Shown: positions 11,076 to 24,552, counted from the first letter of the stretch. The stretch is 64,000 nt of DNA from Hirsutella rhossiliensis (GCF_020360975.1 NW_025408670.1:2170001-2234000); one strand, 5' to 3'. Made by a program: numbers and translations. The notes: generated by a model from the letters alone, not told the origin.

Positions 11076-14000
11076 CCTTATTAGTATTATATAGTATAAT
11101 ATTAATAAGTAGGAAATAGCTAACCTATCGATCTTAGAGTAGGCCCTAGAAATAAGAGCGGACCTTATCTTATTATAAGAGCCTTACTTCTATAAGATCG
11201 ATAATAGCTATATCCTTATATAGTATCTAGCCTATAACGTTATAACCCTTATCCCCTCTACTAACTTTCCTAAGCATACTAGGAGGCCTAGGGTTATAGC
11301 TTATAAGAGGAAGGAAGCTTAGATAGAAGCTAGCCCTAGCTTTAACCTCTTTTATAATCTTAATATATAAGCTATAAGGGTAAAAGGCGCCGAGCCGTTT
11401 ACCTTTATTAACCTATATAATAAAAAAGAGGTTAAAGGGGCCTTAGCTAGCTAAGGCTAGTAAGGGCCCCTTATAATAAAAAGGCTACTACTAATAGCCT
11501 AGCTCTTATAATAGCCCTTCCTATTAGTAAGGGACTTTAACTTATACTACCCTTATTAAAACCCTTTTATAAAACCCTTTAAGGCCTATAAGGTAGAAGC
11601 CCTTATTAGCTAGCTCGACGGCTATAAGGCTTCCCTACTAACGGACCTTAAGGTAGCTATAGAAGGCACCTATTAAAGGAAAGGCTTAAAAGGGGCCTTA
11701 GTTATAGACCTTACTTTCTATAGCCCTTTTAAATAGCTAACCTAAGCTAACTTCCGCTTCTTAGAGGCTATAGGCTTAGATTATAAGCTTATAGCCTTTA
11801 AAGCTAGCTTAAAGGGTATTAATTAGCTACTACTAGCTAGGCCTACTACCTATAATTATAGGAAAGTAAACTAAAAGGTATTTTTAGAATACCTAGCTAA
11901 GAAGGAATAGGACCTCTTTATAGCTATAGAGAGGGCTATAAAAAGAGACGACTTAGAAGGGATAGCTTCCCTTTTAATAAGAACCTTTATAAAGGCCTTA
12001 AATATAGCGATACTAAAAAAGAGGCCTTATAAGGGATCTAAGCCTTAGTAGACTAACGAGCTAACCTACTTTTAGAAAGCCCTAAGCCTAGCCTAATAGG
12101 CTTATAGGCTAGCCTAAGATAAGGAGAGCTAGAAAAGCTTTATAAAGGCCTAAAATAGCTTTAAGTATACTATTAGGGCTATTAAAAAGTAATACTAAGA
12201 GAGCTTCTTAATAGAAGTAGTAGGAAAGGATATTTTTATAGCCTTTTCCTATACTAAAGCTAGAGCTAACCCTACCCTTCTTAGTATCTTATATATAAAA
12301 GAAGGGATAGAGGTAAAAGCTAATACCTTTATAGAAAAATATAAGGCCTTCTTAATAACCCTTTTTCCGACCTTAGACCCTAGCCCTAGCCCTCCCTTTA
12401 GCCCCTCTTAGAGCCTAGAAAAAGAAGAGCCCTTAGGCTATATAAGTAGTAAGGGCACGGTTAAGTAAGACTAGCTAGAGCTAAAGGACCCTAAGATTAA
12501 GAGGGCTATTTTTAGCTCTTTTAATAAGAAAGCCCTTAGCCTAGACTCTCTTAGCTTCCTCCCTATTTAATATGCGTATAAGGCTATCCTTATAGTTTTT
12601 AATAGGGCCTATAAAGCTTTATTTAACTAAGGATACTACCCTAAAGTATAGAAGGAAGCTATAGGAATTATACTTCCTAAGTAAAATAAGCTAGACTATA
12701 CTATCCTTAAAGCCTATAGGGTTATAAGTTTACTTAACTACTTAGGAAAGGTCCTTAAAAAGCTATACGCTACCTAGCTAAGCTATTTAGCTAATACGGC
12801 TAGGCTTTTAAACCCTACGTAGCTAAAAGGATAAAAATAACGGTTAGCTATAGATATAGCCTTCCTCCTCCTATACTATATTTAAAAGAAGCAGGAGTCT
12901 AATAAGAAGGCTATTACTAGTACCCTCTTATTAAATATAAAGGGCGCCTTTAATTTCGTATCGAAGGAATAGCTTATACGGGTCCTAAGGGAATTAAACC
13001 TCCTTAAGGCCCTTATAAGCTAGGTAGACTACTTCCCTATTAAAAGGAAGATCTAGCTAGCCTTTAAGGGGCAAGTCTAGCCCCTTATAAACCTAGTAAT
13101 AAGGGTGCCTTAAGGGTCCTTTATTAGCCCTATTTTATTCCTCTTATATATAAGGGGGATACTAGCGGCTAAGGGATACTAGCTATCTTATATAGATAAC
13201 TTTAGTATCTTTATAATATTAACCTTAGCTAAGAAGAACGTTTAGTAGCTAGAAGTAATAGCTACTAACCTATTTAAATAAGCTAAAGACTAAGGGGTCT
13301 ACTTTAACCCCTTAAAGATAGAACTTATCTACTTTAGTAGGCAATAGTAGCTTATTTTAGAGGGTATAATAGTAGGAGGCTCATTTTTTAAGGTAAAGCC
13401 CTTAGTATAGTAGCTAGGGGTCTTCTTTAATTCTAGGCTCTTATTTAAATAATATATTAAGAAGAAGGTAGTATCTATATAAGCTGCCTTTAAAAGACTA
13501 TCCTACCTAACCTCTACGTAAAAAGGCCTATTATTTAAAGCCTCTAAATAGCTTTACTAAGCCTACGTAACCTCTATAGTAAACTATAGGGCCTAACTTT
13601 AGTATAGGGGGCCTAAGACCCTTAAGAGCCTTATAAAGCCTTTTTAAAGGCTATAAAACTAAGCTCTTTTAAAGGTCTTAGGGGCCTTTAAAAGATCCCT
13701 TATTAAGGCTTTAAAAGCTAAAGCGGCCCTACCGCTACTAAAGGTATAATTTAAAAAGGTATACCTCTCCTATACCCTTTAAACCCTATACTTCTTACTT
13801 AGTTACCTTATAAGGTAAGCTTACGACCTAGCTATATAGGATAACCTCGCCGACTTAGGCTTTAACCTAAGGGCCTTAAGCTATATTAGGCTATATATAT
13901 AGCTCTTCCGCCTCCTTAAAGGCCTAGTAGCTCTTATAGGACTTAATTATAACTTAGAAAGAAAGAAAGCTACCTAGGAGCCCTTATAGGCCCTAGAGCC

Positions 14001-15090
14001 TAAGGCCTTTATTACGATAATAGAGGCAAAGCCCTAGCTAAGAAGTAATACTAACGCCTCTTAGCTAGCCTAGCTAGCCTAGAAGACTTTAGGTTATAGC
14101 CCTTAGCTTTCTATACCGACGGCTTTAAAGGGTGCCCTAAGGGGTCCCCTATAAAGACTAACGCTTACTCCTTTTATAAAATAGGCCTAGAGAATAGGCC
14201 TATTAAAGCATACTATAAGAACCTAGGGCCCTTAATCGAAGTAGCTAATATAGAGCTATTCGCGATACTAAGGGTCCTAGAGGACCTAGCTAAGAGACCT
14301 CGGCCCTTAAAGCTTAGCCCTCTTAACCCCCTTATAAATACCTATATCTTTATAGATAGCTAAGCCGCTATAAAGAAGGTTATAGGTTTCTCGGACCTAG
14401 CTATATATATTAAAAGGCTCCTATCTAGCTTAGAAGCTTTTTATAATATATAGCTATACTAGTGCCCTAGCTACTTAGGGATCTTTAGTAATAAGCTAGC
14501 TAACTAGCTAGCTAAAAGAGGCTTAAGGGCCCTTACTTAAGGGCCCCCCTTAGTCTTTATTAGCTACTTATAAAGAAAGGTCTAGTAAGCTACTAAGGAC
14601 TATTAAAAGGGACTCTAGGCTACTAAGGCGGCTAAAGGCCTTAAGGCTAAGGGCCTAGGCAAGCACTATATATCTATTTAAAAGACCCCCCGCTTAGCCC
14701 TTAGCCTAGAAAAGGACCTTATAGGGAGGCCTAGGCCGACCCTCTCGGCCTTTTACTAGCTCCTCTTTAGGGCTAGCTTTTTATTTTCCTTCCTAAAAAA
14801 GACTAATGAGGTAGACCGAGATAACTACCGCTATAGCTAAGGAAGGTATATAGCTAGGCACCTTATCCGAAGGTACCTAAACTATAGGAGGGAAAGAGAG
14901 GTCCTTTACTAGACCTTTAAGAGATAGAAAGGGGCCCTTAGCCTACCTATTCTTTATAGCTTTAAGGAAGGAAGGGAAGCCCTTTTAACCTTCTTAGCTA
15001 AAATAAAGATAAGGATAGCTAAGTAGCTTAAAAAGGAGTAACCTAGGGGCCCTAGGGCCCTTAAGGGAGAAAATCACCGCGCGGGAGGAA
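11061..15090 (+). pseudogene. L1 ORF2 relic: endonuclease, reverse transcriptase, RNase H
   Basis: EN: QYNINK at about 11095, LLQEPYF at about 11170-11195, and RDFNLYYP (GDFNxHHP) at 11530-11553. RT: LLLDIKGAFNFVSKE at about 12928-12972, then a PQGSPxSPILF-like block at about 13108-13140 with its Gln lost, and the catalytic loop SYIDNF at about 13176-13196 (YIDD before RIP). RNase H: YTDG at about 14113, IFIDSQAAI-like at about 14348-14374, and NxLAxxLAKRG-like near 14490-14520. A Cys/His-type C-terminal region follows at about 14755-14890. All stops are TAA/TAG. The catalytic Asp to Asn change is a G-to-A RIP event. Confidence 0.88.
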
Positions 15091-15252
15091 CTAAACTAAC
15101 CTTTCCTTTATTATTACCTTTATAGCTACCTTTTCCCTAATTAATTATAGGCCCCTAGGCTCTATAGCTAGCTAGGACTACTAATAAGGACCTAGGACCC
15201 TACTAACCTCGCTATAGCCTTAAAGGCTATATATAAGTAATAATATAGAAAA

Positions 15253-18200
15253 GTAAAATAAAAGGGGGCCTTCTTTAAAGGGAAAAACCTCTTCCTTTTC
15301 TTTAGCTATAGACGTTACCTTCTTATATATACTATTAGCTCCTCTTATAGACTCTTAAGGCAAGCCTTTAAGGATAGCTTCTCTCGAACGTCTTCTAGCT
15401 TAATTTACTATAAAAAGATAGCTAGCTTCTACTTTAGTAAGGGCTTTATAAGACCGTTAGCTTTTATTAATACTATAAGAACCTAACGGATAGAAATAAG
15501 TCCCCTTTAAACTTCTTAGTATAACTAATACTAGTAGATATCGATATACTATAGCTAGGTTAATAACTTACTATTTTCTATAAGAATTTATATAGTCTAC
15601 GTATTATCGTATTTTATAGCTAATAGGGTCGGAATTTATAGTTATAGAGATATTAGTAGCTAGCTAAGGAAAATCGCTTCTTTTAACGCTTTTAAAAGAG
15701 CTAGTAGCTCTACCTCTATACTAAAAGTTATAACGGTAGCTTACTTCGAAGCTCTCTAAGTAATAGTTCCTCTAAAAAGGGATATAATATACCCTTATAA
15801 GCTCTTTCTATCTAAGGAATTATCTATAAAGGACGAATCGCTTAAATAAAAGAAGATTTTAGTAGCTAATTTCTTTCTTTCCTACCCTCCTAAGTATAGA
15901 CTATATAATCTCGTTAAATAGAGATAAGGTATAGCTCTATCTATTACTTCTTAATACTTAAAGCTAGGATTTAAGTTATACCTAGCTAGCTAGGAGACCG
16001 TAAAAGAGATATCCGGTCTAGTAAAAATAGCTAAAAAAAAGCAAGGAGCCTACCTTCTATTAATATTAGTATTTCTCTTACTCCCTAGCTTAAATAAATA
16101 GATTAAGTAAAAGCTCTTTATTTAATATAAGCGTAGAAGGAAGCTTCTTATCGAGGGAATTAAGGAGGAATTTATAAGCGACCTTATCGATATAAGCGTC
16201 TTAGGTAAGCTAGATAGTCTATTAGGACCTATTTTAAAGGATTTATATCCCTAGGAACTACTTTAGCTCCCCTAGCTTAGTTATCTTATACCTTTATTAT
16301 AGGCCTTATATAGCCTCCTTAGTAGTAGCCTCTTCCTCTTTTAAGTAGGCCTAGATAATATCGTTAACGTAGAAAAAGACTATAATTTTACCCTTCTATA
16401 TTATATATAGTTCCTAAGGGACTTTCGTAAATCCTAGGGCTTTAAGGGAACCTATTAAATACTATTACTAAAAAAGGGGTGATCTTTATAGTCTATATAA
16501 AGCTTTCCTAAGCTATAGAACCTTTCCTAGTTATTCGAAACTAAGAGGAAGTTATATATAGATAAATTCTACTTCTTTAAAAGGGTAGTTAATAAAGGCG
16601 TTAACTATATCTATCTAATTAAGCTCGAGGCTAAATTCTACTACTATAGCTATAAGGGTCCGAAAAGATATCCTTACTAAGGTAGTTACCTTAGTAGGTA
16701 GATCCCCCTTTTCCTATTAATTCCTATAGATAACTAGCTAGGCTTTATACTTTTAAAGGAAGCTATATTTATTAGTCTTATAAATAAAGACCTACTTATA
16801 GCTAAGGACCTATTTTCCTCTTACCCTTTCCTCAAGGACCTCTTTAAAAGACCCTATCTCTTTATATAAGGCTAGGTAGTCTTTCTAGGCCTAGAAAAAC
16901 TAGTCTCTAAAAGGGTGTTTTTCTAGCTACTTTTAGTTTATTAGTAGGTCCGGGAGGTCTCTTTTATATACCTTCCTTATTAATAGAGGCTTAAAAAGCC
17001 GGCCTACTATAAATACTTTATAGGAACTATCTTCTATAGGCGTTAGATAAAAGTCGGAAAAACGATCGAAATAAGGGAGTAATTAGTCTTCTTTAGTATT
17101 TATATCGGGCCCTATACCTTCCTTTACTTCTTAAAGTAGGGATAAAAAGGTAGCCGGGTAATCCTTTAAAAGAGGTACCTTTCCTACTACCTTAAGGGTC
17201 GAGATAGGAAGACTAATAGAGAAAGCTACTTTTAAATCTTCTTCTTATTCTATAAGAGGAGGTATAGGGAGGCAAGCATATTCTAGCTCTACCGCTTTCC
17301 TATAGTCTCCTTCTTTATCTAGATTATTTAATCTAGTAGCTTCCTTTTCTTTTTCTTTAAAGTTAGCGTTATCCTTAACTACTTCGACGTTAGTTTCTTC
17401 TTTCGTTTCCTTATCTAGGACCTCTTCTTAAGACTATTAGGAAGGGGGGATTTAAATCTTCTAAATTAGCTAACGTTAAGAGAGTAAGAGGGGCTATTAA
17501 TCCCTTTTTTATTAAAGAAGCTAGATTTATCGAAAATTATATCCCTAGTTAAAATATCCTTCTATAAAAGAGGAATCTAGATCTAGAAGATATTTATAGA
17601 ATTATAGCTAATAAGGTAACTAATAAAGGCTCTAAGATTAAGCTTTCTTTTCTTCTTCCTTTTTAACTATATATCGGTAGTTATAGCGTATACCTTATAG
17701 CTATAGGTATAAAGGTAGGCTAGTAAGGCCCTCTTCTTTATAAAGAGCTTAAGAGGGGATTTCTAGTTTATTCCTTAGGTCTTAAAAAGGGTCTCTAGGT
17801 CCCTATAGTCCCTTAGTCCCCTAGGGTCCCTTAGGGTCCTATTCTAAAGGTAATAGGCGGTCTTTATAACTTCCCTTTAAAGGTTATATAAAAGCCTTAT
17901 AGTAAGTTTTATTATATAAGCCCTTTCTATTATAGCACCCTTTAATCTTTCTACCCCTCCGTTCTAGGCCTAGCTATTTAGTATTAATAGGAGGGGTAAA
18001 TTGCCCTTTTTTTTAAAGCTATTTTAAGATATCCTTTATAAATAGCTCTCCGTTAAACTATATTTTCTTTACCTTATAGCTAAAGTAAGATTATATTTAG
18101 TTAATAAAGTCCTAGAGGGTAGACTAGTTATACTTACTTAGGTAGGTTTATAAGAAATAAGGGAAAACTATCCTTAAAAAAGCGTCTATAAAAAACATTA

Positions 18201-19330
18201 CTCTAATAAAGCTTTCTTAGTCCTTAGAGACGTTAGTTTAATCGACCTAAATTTCCTTATATAGCTAGTCTAGCTATAAAGGCATTCGTTTAAAGATTCG
18301 TTTCTTAGTCTTTCCTTAGCTATAGTATTTATATTTAATAGTCTTTAGGCCCTTTATTCGTACGCCTTATTATTAGCCTAGCTTTTATAAAGCTAGGGGG
18401 CCTAGGTAACTAAGTCGTACGTACTAAAGAAGACCCTCTCCTTAGGCTACTAAAAGAGGGTCCTTTATAGTAGACCTATTCCTCTTAGTAGGGAAAGCTA
18501 ACCTCTTAAGTAGTTCCTTCTTATAAATAGGTTAGAATTCGAGAATAAATTAACCGAATTTTTCCTCGATAAGCTTAATAGTTTAATTTTTCTAGACTAG
18601 CCTTATAAGCTTAGATATTATATCCTAGAAGATTTCTTCCTTTTAAAGAAGGTAAAAGGAAATTAAGCTCGTTAAAAATTAAGGATAAAAAGCTACCCTT
18701 TTTCTTTAAAGAATTTATATAGATCTATTAGCTAATTTTATCGTAAAATTCACCCTTCTATATCCCTCTATCTATATAGTTAATTCCCTAGTAATAAGAT
18801 ATTCCCTTTATACTTTCTTAATAGACTAAAATTATAAGAGTATATTATAGATATTAAGGGAAGTACTAAAGTTAAGGATAGCTAATTTTTATAGGGGATA
18901 ATCGGAGGGCTCTAATAGTTAGTCTTAGCCTTATTAATCTATAGGGAAGATAAAGGCCGGATTTACTATACTAATAATCTTTCCTTAAATTTATAGCTTA
19001 AATAAAAGCAGCGGCGTTATTCGTTACTATTTCTTAGTAACCTAAATCTTATCTATCTTTTTCTATAATAAGGGGTCCTCCTTAAGAGACTATTATACTA
19101 TTTCTTATAGCCTCTTTAAAGGGTTAACTCCTTTAAGTTAGTTTTCCTTAAAGACCTATTAGTAGTCTTCTAGCTAATAGGGCTTTTTATATACTTAGTA
19201 GGTAGGTCGATTCCTCCTCGTACGTTATCTCTTTAAGAAATCCTTATCTTAGTCTAGAAGGTCTACTTAAAAACCCTCCCTTTTTACCCCTTATTGCTAA
19301 TTTTAACTAAGAGGTTTAATTTCGACTAGT
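15253..19330 (-). pseudogene. C2 Pol relic (minus strand)
   Basis: Reverse complement of C1/C3 pol, so the RNase H end lies at the left and the protease near 18840. The RT catalytic loop reads FFYVNDI (16380-16354), one aspartate lost to RIP. The GAG-pre-integrase site near 18410 has lost both CpA sites that C1 and C3 keep, so this copy was mutated independently. Only RIP-type stops are seen by eye. Confidence 0.83.
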
Positions 19331-19339
19331 TCCTTAATT

Positions 19340-20215
19340 TTTCGACTAATAGACTAAAAGGTCTATTAGGGGACTAGTTAGGCCGGTCTAACTAACGGGA
19401 CCGGGGCCGGGCCTATAGTAAGAGGCGGAGCTAGGCCTAGGGTAGCTATTAAAGATAATATTAATACTCTTAAGGGAGGTAGAGCTAAAGGAGCAATAGC
19501 TATAGTAGTAGTAGCGGGGGCCGTAGTAATAAGGGCTACTATAGTTATAAGGGTAGTAGGTCGAGCTATCTAGGTCGAGTACTAGCTATAAAGGAATAAG
19601 ACTACTTACTATTATACTTTAATAGCCTCTTTATTTAGTTCCTAGCTAGCTTCTTAAAAGATAGTTAAGTAACTATTATTAATAGGCTTTATTAGTAGAG
19701 ATATATCCTATAGCTACTAGTTAGAAAGAGCTTCTATAAGGAAGTATTAGTTAGCTTCCTTAAGGATTTCTTCTTACTTAGCTAGCTACGACGAAGTTAG
19801 TAGGTTCCTAGTAGAAAAGGCTCCTAGGTATACTATATAGGTCTTCTTAATACGGTTAGTTATATAGCTCTTTAAGGGAGCTATTAAGGTCTTAAGCTTT
19901 AAAAGCTATTACTTAGGAGTCTCTTCCTTTTAAAAAGAGATTAGCTTTATAGTACTAACGGATTCCGTTATTACTATACGTATAGTAGTTAATAGCTTTA
20001 TCTTATAAAGGTACTCTTTTTAGTAACTCTCTTAGTTACCTAGAGTAGTAGAAAAAGCTCTTTACTATATAGAGGTTAGCTTAGAGAAGAGGGTAGCTCC
20101 CTCTATAATATCTATTGCCCTAAGATAAAGAAGGGGCTCGAGAGGGTCCTACTTATTAAAGAAGACTAAATTTTAAATAGTTCTATTTATATAAGCCCGT
20201 AGCTCCTTTACCTAC
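19340..20215 (-). pseudogene. C2 Gag relic (minus strand)
   Basis: Reverse complement of C1 gag (776-1640) and C3 gag. It includes the Pro/Ala/Thr-rich tail (about 19380-19560) and the helical middle. Identified by co-linearity and position between protease and primer site. Confidence 0.6.
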
Positions 20216-20413
20216 TTATCTTAATCTTAGGGCTTTATAAGAATCGTCCTATAGACTATAAGGGCGGTAGAGTCGTTTTTCGATATTATTATAAGGAAGG
20301 GTAAAAAAGTTAGTTAAAAATCGGCTTTTTAGTAAGAGGGGTAAAAGGGAGCTATAAGGGATATAAGAAAGGTGCCTTTTATAGTAGCTAGAAGGTATAG
20401 GAATACTATTCCT

Positions 20414-20427
20414 CCCGGGCTTATAAC
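20414..20427 (-). promoter_or_regulatory. C2 primer-binding site
   Basis: Forward CCCGGGCTTATAAC is the reverse complement of GTTATAAGCCCGGG, identical to the C3 site, and abuts the LTR at 20428. It has the same initiator-tRNA-Met half-molecule logic as C1 and C3. Confidence 0.65.
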
Positions 20428-20914
20428 TCTTATAAAGAGAGATATAAGAAGTATATAAAAAATAAATAAAGGTAAAATTAAAAGTAAGGGGTCGGATAAG
20501 TAGGGTAAAGAGATTTATTTCTTATAGGGGCAGTAATAAAGGTAGGGGAGTAATTATTATATTGCCTTAATTATCCTTCTTTCTTTTATTTAACGCCCCT
20601 TTTTATACCTATTTAGTGTCTTAATTAATAAAGAAGATCCTACTTAAAGAAGCTACTAATATCCTTTTAACTACTAAGCTTTTTACTAGTTTTTCCCTTC
20701 TTTTCTAGCTGTTGCCGGTATATCCGTCCTATCTTTCGCTACCTTTATAGGAAGCTATTACTACTTTTACTTCCCCTTATACCCCTACCCTTCTTTCTAT
20801 ACCTCTTTTTAGCTCCTTCTTCCTTCTTTTATACTAGGTGTTTTTTAGCTTTCTTAGTCCCTTATACTAAGGGATATCTCTAAGAACTATAAAATTAAGC
20901 TATGCTTCGCGATA
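20428..20914 (-). repeat. C2 5' LTR
   Basis: 487-bp family-C LTR on the minus strand, ending CGCGATA at 20914. LINE sequence starts at the next base. No TSD partner for the left LTR (ATTAT against AAAAG), which points to a rearrangement or to recombination between family-C copies. Confidence 0.92.
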
Positions 20915-22150
20915 AAAAGAGATAAGTAATAATAACGCTAGTCTACCTTAAGGCTAATAAGGTAATATTGGTTTAAAAGGCTTACTTATTAAGGGTATAG
21001 GTATACTAGAAATTATAATAAAAAGCGTACTTAAAGTAGTTTTAAGTAAAAATAAAGTACTAACTTATAGCTTTAACTAAACTTATAGCGTTTATATAGG
21101 GCTATACCTTACTATATATTAAGGAAGTTTATATTAAGGTAATCCGGTCTTTAATCTCTTATATTATAGTTATATTTTATAAGATAATACTTATAAAAGG
21201 AAAACTATATAAGATTATATAAGACTTAGTATAAGACTAGTTAGCTTACTTTTAAGTAGTAATAAGCGCTTACTATACGACCTTAGTTTACTAAGTTAAA
21301 GTAAAGGTATATATACCTTTAATTAACCTTTACTTAAACTAAAGAATAATAAATACCTTTTAAAGGCTAAAGAACTTAAGGCTCTTAAGCTAAATTTAAC
21401 GTATATTTAATATAATTATAGGTATACTTAAATAAAGGTAATACTAGAGAAAGGGTAGGCCCTTAGTAGCGTTACTACTTAATTAGCCCCCCTTTATAAA
21501 AAAGATAAAGGGGGTCTAGAGCTAAATAAAATTAAACGACCTATTAGATAAAGCTAAGTTACTTAAAAGGCTAAGTAAGGAATAGGCCGCTTAATAAAAT
21601 ACTAAGAAAGATATAATTTAATAATACTAAATTACTTTCTACCTTACTAACTTTTTATTATATTTAAAGAAAGTAATTATACTAAACTACTATAATAGCT
21701 TTCTTAAGTATATTAATATAGTAATTACCTAAATATATATAAGAAAGATTAAGCTTAATAACTTCCTTTTTAATTAAGTAGTCTTTAGTATAATCTCGCT
21801 AATATATACTTATAAATAAAAAAGGGATATAATTTATTATATAATAATTAACTATTTATTAATATTAAAAGTAAGAAAGTCCTTTTTAATATAGGCTTAA
21901 AATATAAGTAATATTAAAGTAAGCGTTTAAAGGAAAAAGATAGTAGCGATATTAATATAATAGTTCTTTTACTTAAGTAAGCTTTATTAGTTCGATCTAG
22001 CTTAAAAGCTATATATAGATATAATAAATAATAGCCCTAAGGTTACTTTAAAGATAAAGTAGCCTTAACTAAGACTACCTTAGCTAACTACTTACTTTAT
22101 TAAAGTAACTTAAGAAAAGGAAAAGACTTATAATAATAAGACTATAGTAC
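20915..22150 (+). pseudogene. LINE-A ORF2 C-terminal relic
   Basis: Forward frame matching LINE-B 30400-31650, the thumb and C-terminal part of the RT protein downstream of the catalytic loop. Recognisable blocks include SYIIVIFYKI at about 21160 and the NLYLN-like block near 21330. Stops are TAA/TAG only. The EN and catalytic RT parts are absent in this copy. Confidence 0.75.
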
Positions 22151-22169
22151 TAACTAAACTAAACCTAAA

Positions 22170-23545
22170 TTAAATATAAACCTTACTACTTAAACTATAA
22201 ATTAAATAAGACTAAAAAGACTTAACTAAGCTAGCCTTAGTAGCTATAAAATAAGACCTACTATTAAAAAACTATAACTAAATAAGACTTAACCTAAAAC
22301 GAAACTAAGATAGCGCTAATAACTAGCCTTTAAACCGCGACTTTAGCTTAACTTATTAATAGTATTATCCGCCTTATTATTATAGTAAGAATAATAAGAC
22401 CTTCTTAAGGTAGTACGTAAAGTATAAAAAAGAGTAACCTAAGACTTATAAGGAGTATAAGGACTACTATTATTATAAGAAGCTTTATAATAGCTAGCTA
22501 GATCTAATCTTAAACTTAAACTAAAGCTAGTTTAAATAGTTAGTTTATAAGATAAAGTAATAATTAAGAACTATATTAAGGTAAGACCTATATTAATAGC
22601 GGCGTAAAGGCGTTTACTATAGCCTATACTATAACCTTAAATTTAATTAAGGTTAAGACTAATAATAATCTTTGCTAAGACTAAACTATAGTAGCTATAA
22701 AGACGCTATTAAATAAAGTTAAGAGTATTAATAGGGTTAGTAGGTAATATAAAGTAAGGACGCTTTAAAGTAAGCTTAGTAATAAAAGAACTACTAAGCT
22801 ATAGCTTAGTATTAAAGCTAATAAATAAGGATATAGTAGGATCTTAAACTAACTTTAAGATAACTATAGGTATAAAGATAGTAGTAAACTCCTTAGCCTT
22901 AGCTTTAAATAAAGCTTTAAATATAATAGCTACCTTACCCTTACCTTTACCTTTATCTTTTTTTTTACTAAAAGAGGCTAAGGCTAAACTAAGCTTAATA
23001 TAATTACTATTATTATCCTTACTATTATAGTTATTCTTAGTAATAAGATAGAAATAGTTAGTAAGATTACTAATTATTATAAGAGTCTTTTAAGTAACTA
23101 AAAGCGACTTAAGCTTAACTTAAGTTAAGGTCTTAATAATATCGCTAAACTTACTTAAGTACTTTTTTAAGGACTTATATATATAATATATATTATTTAT
23201 AAAATAAGTAAAAGCTAAGGTAAGCGTTTTAATATTCTTAGTAACTATAGCTAAATTAAAAGTAAACTTACTTAATATCCTTTTACTCTTAGTAGTAAGG
23301 GCCTTTTAACTAGCGTAAATATAAGTTTTTAAAGTAGTATAGTAAAAGCGCTTTTATACTAAACCCTTAATAAGAAAGGGGCTATTAACCTTAAATAAAG
23401 CTTAATATAGAGTATATATAGCTTCCTTACCTTTAAAGGTAACCTAAATATAAATTAATACTAAGCTTAAACTATATTATAAATAGATAAGGTTACTTAT
23501 ATAGTAATAAGACTAATTAAAGTTAGCGGAAGTAATATATACTTT
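22170..23545 (-). pseudogene. Minus-strand reading frame of unknown function in the LINE-A 3' region
   Basis: Counterpart of the frame at 31660-33040 in LINE-B, about 9.49 kb further left. Conserved blocks on the minus strand include LLVTQKT (Gln now a stop) and NYFYLIT near 23090-23050, a Lys/Gly-rich basic run (KKKDKGKGKGK) near 22975-22945, and FKAKAKEFTTI near 22905-22875. Stops in this frame are sparse compared with the forward frames, as expected if only Gln/Trp codons were lost. I recognise no domain. Orientation opposite to the LINE ORFs is odd. Confidence 0.5.
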
Positions 23546-24552
23546 AGCTTTTATAGCTAGTAAATTTAATAAAAAGTATTAAAAGTAAGACTAACTTAAG
23601 ATAGAACTAAGCTTAATACTTATAAGACTAGTTTTAATAGCTAGTAAAGGACTTATAGGTAACCTTACTAGTACGGCGCTTAATATATATAAAATATAAG
23701 ATAGAGCGCTTTAAACCTATTATAGTAACGACTTTTTATAAGGAGGGGGCTTAAAAGGAAGCGAGCTACTATTACTTAAGTTAGCTTCTTAGTTATATAT
23801 TATAAAGTAATAGTAAACGATTTAAATATAGTACTTAAGAAACCTAAGAATATAAAAATATAGTAAGTAAGAAATTAAAGCTTATAAAAGAAATAATAAA
23901 TAAAAAGGTAAAAGAAGGTAAGAATAAAACTAAGGGGGAAGGGTAGGTATATATATATATATAAGCTAGGTATATATAATTAGTAACTATATAATAAATA
24001 GTAAATATAAGCCGCCGCGCCCTTAATTAAGAAGTTATATAGCTAGATAAAAACCGATTTTCGATTAATAGAGCTAGCTAACTAAATTTTAATTAGCTAG
24101 CCCTACCTAAGAGCAACTTATATTAGTACTTAGCCTAGTAACTAAATACTACTTACCTTATTAACTAATAAACTAATAAGCTAATATAGCTATAACTATA
24201 TAGTAGTAATATAAGAGCTATAAAGAATAAAAGCGCTTATAAATTAAGCCTTTAAAAAAAGATTATTACTTATAACCCTAAGCTTAAGCTAGCGAGCTTA
24301 GGCTATAGCTACTTAAGATAAAAGTAGCTATAGCTTAAGAGGGCTTATATTAAAAAGTAAATATATAAGAGAAGCTTATAATAGCTAGCGTAAATTTCTT
24401 ATATACTACTATTAAGACCTTATTTAAGGTAAACCTATATTAAAAAAAGGGAGGGTTTTCCCTTAAATACTTTATTTTTTCCCTTTTATTTAATATTAAA
24501 GTTCTAAATACCTTTAGCTAGGTCCTTAGTATAATCTTAGTAATAATAATAG
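23546..24552 (+). other. LINE-A 3' untranslated region and TAA tail
   Basis: About 1 kb matching LINE-B 33041-34050. No coding frame is seen on either strand. It ends in a short run of TAA/TAG triplets (24538-24552), the 3' tail type used by I-like LINEs instead of poly(A). Confidence 0.7.

Larger units (their letters stand above)
9321..15245 (+). mobile_element. L1: Tad1-like non-LTR retrotransposon (LINE)
   Basis: A 5.9-kb element without LTRs, with a Gag-like ORF1 with zinc-knuckle remnants and an ORF2 with apurinic endonuclease, RT, RNase H and a C-terminal zinc-finger-like region. This set and order is typical of fungal Tad1/I-group LINEs. The unusually high density of AGG/CCT and TAG/CTA motifs reflects a GC-richer starting sequence attacked by RIP. 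It lies inside C2 and is flanked by TAGAAAA. The 3' end has no long A tail, only an ATA/TAA-rich end. Confidence 0.9.
9108..20427 (-). mobile_element. C2: minus-strand Copia element (family C) interrupted by L1
   Basis: With its LTRs (8622-9107 and 20428-20914) this is a complete family-C copy of about 6.4 kb, expanded to 12.3 kb by the LINE at 9321-15245. The interior resumes at about 15253 and runs through RNase H, RT, integrase, protease and gag to the primer site at about 20414-20427. Relative to C1 and C3 it is an inverted copy 6-20 kb away. Confidence 0.88.
20915..24552 (+). mobile_element. LINE-A: 3' half of a second LINE family
   Basis: Co-linear with 30400-34050 of LINE-B, beginning in the middle of ORF2, through the embedded minus-strand frame, to the (TAA)n-type tail at 24538-24552. 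It is far more RIP-mutated than LINE-B. The left edge coincides exactly with the C2 LTR, so the 5' half was either never copied (LINE 5' truncation) or removed by the event that also cost C2 its TSD. The sequence right of the tail is Copia relic K3. Confidence 0.88.

Noticed and set aside
1..20914. Large inverted duplication of several kilobases (C1 against C2)
   Set aside because: Independent LTRs and different flanks show separate insertions of the same family in opposite orientation, not a duplicated segment.
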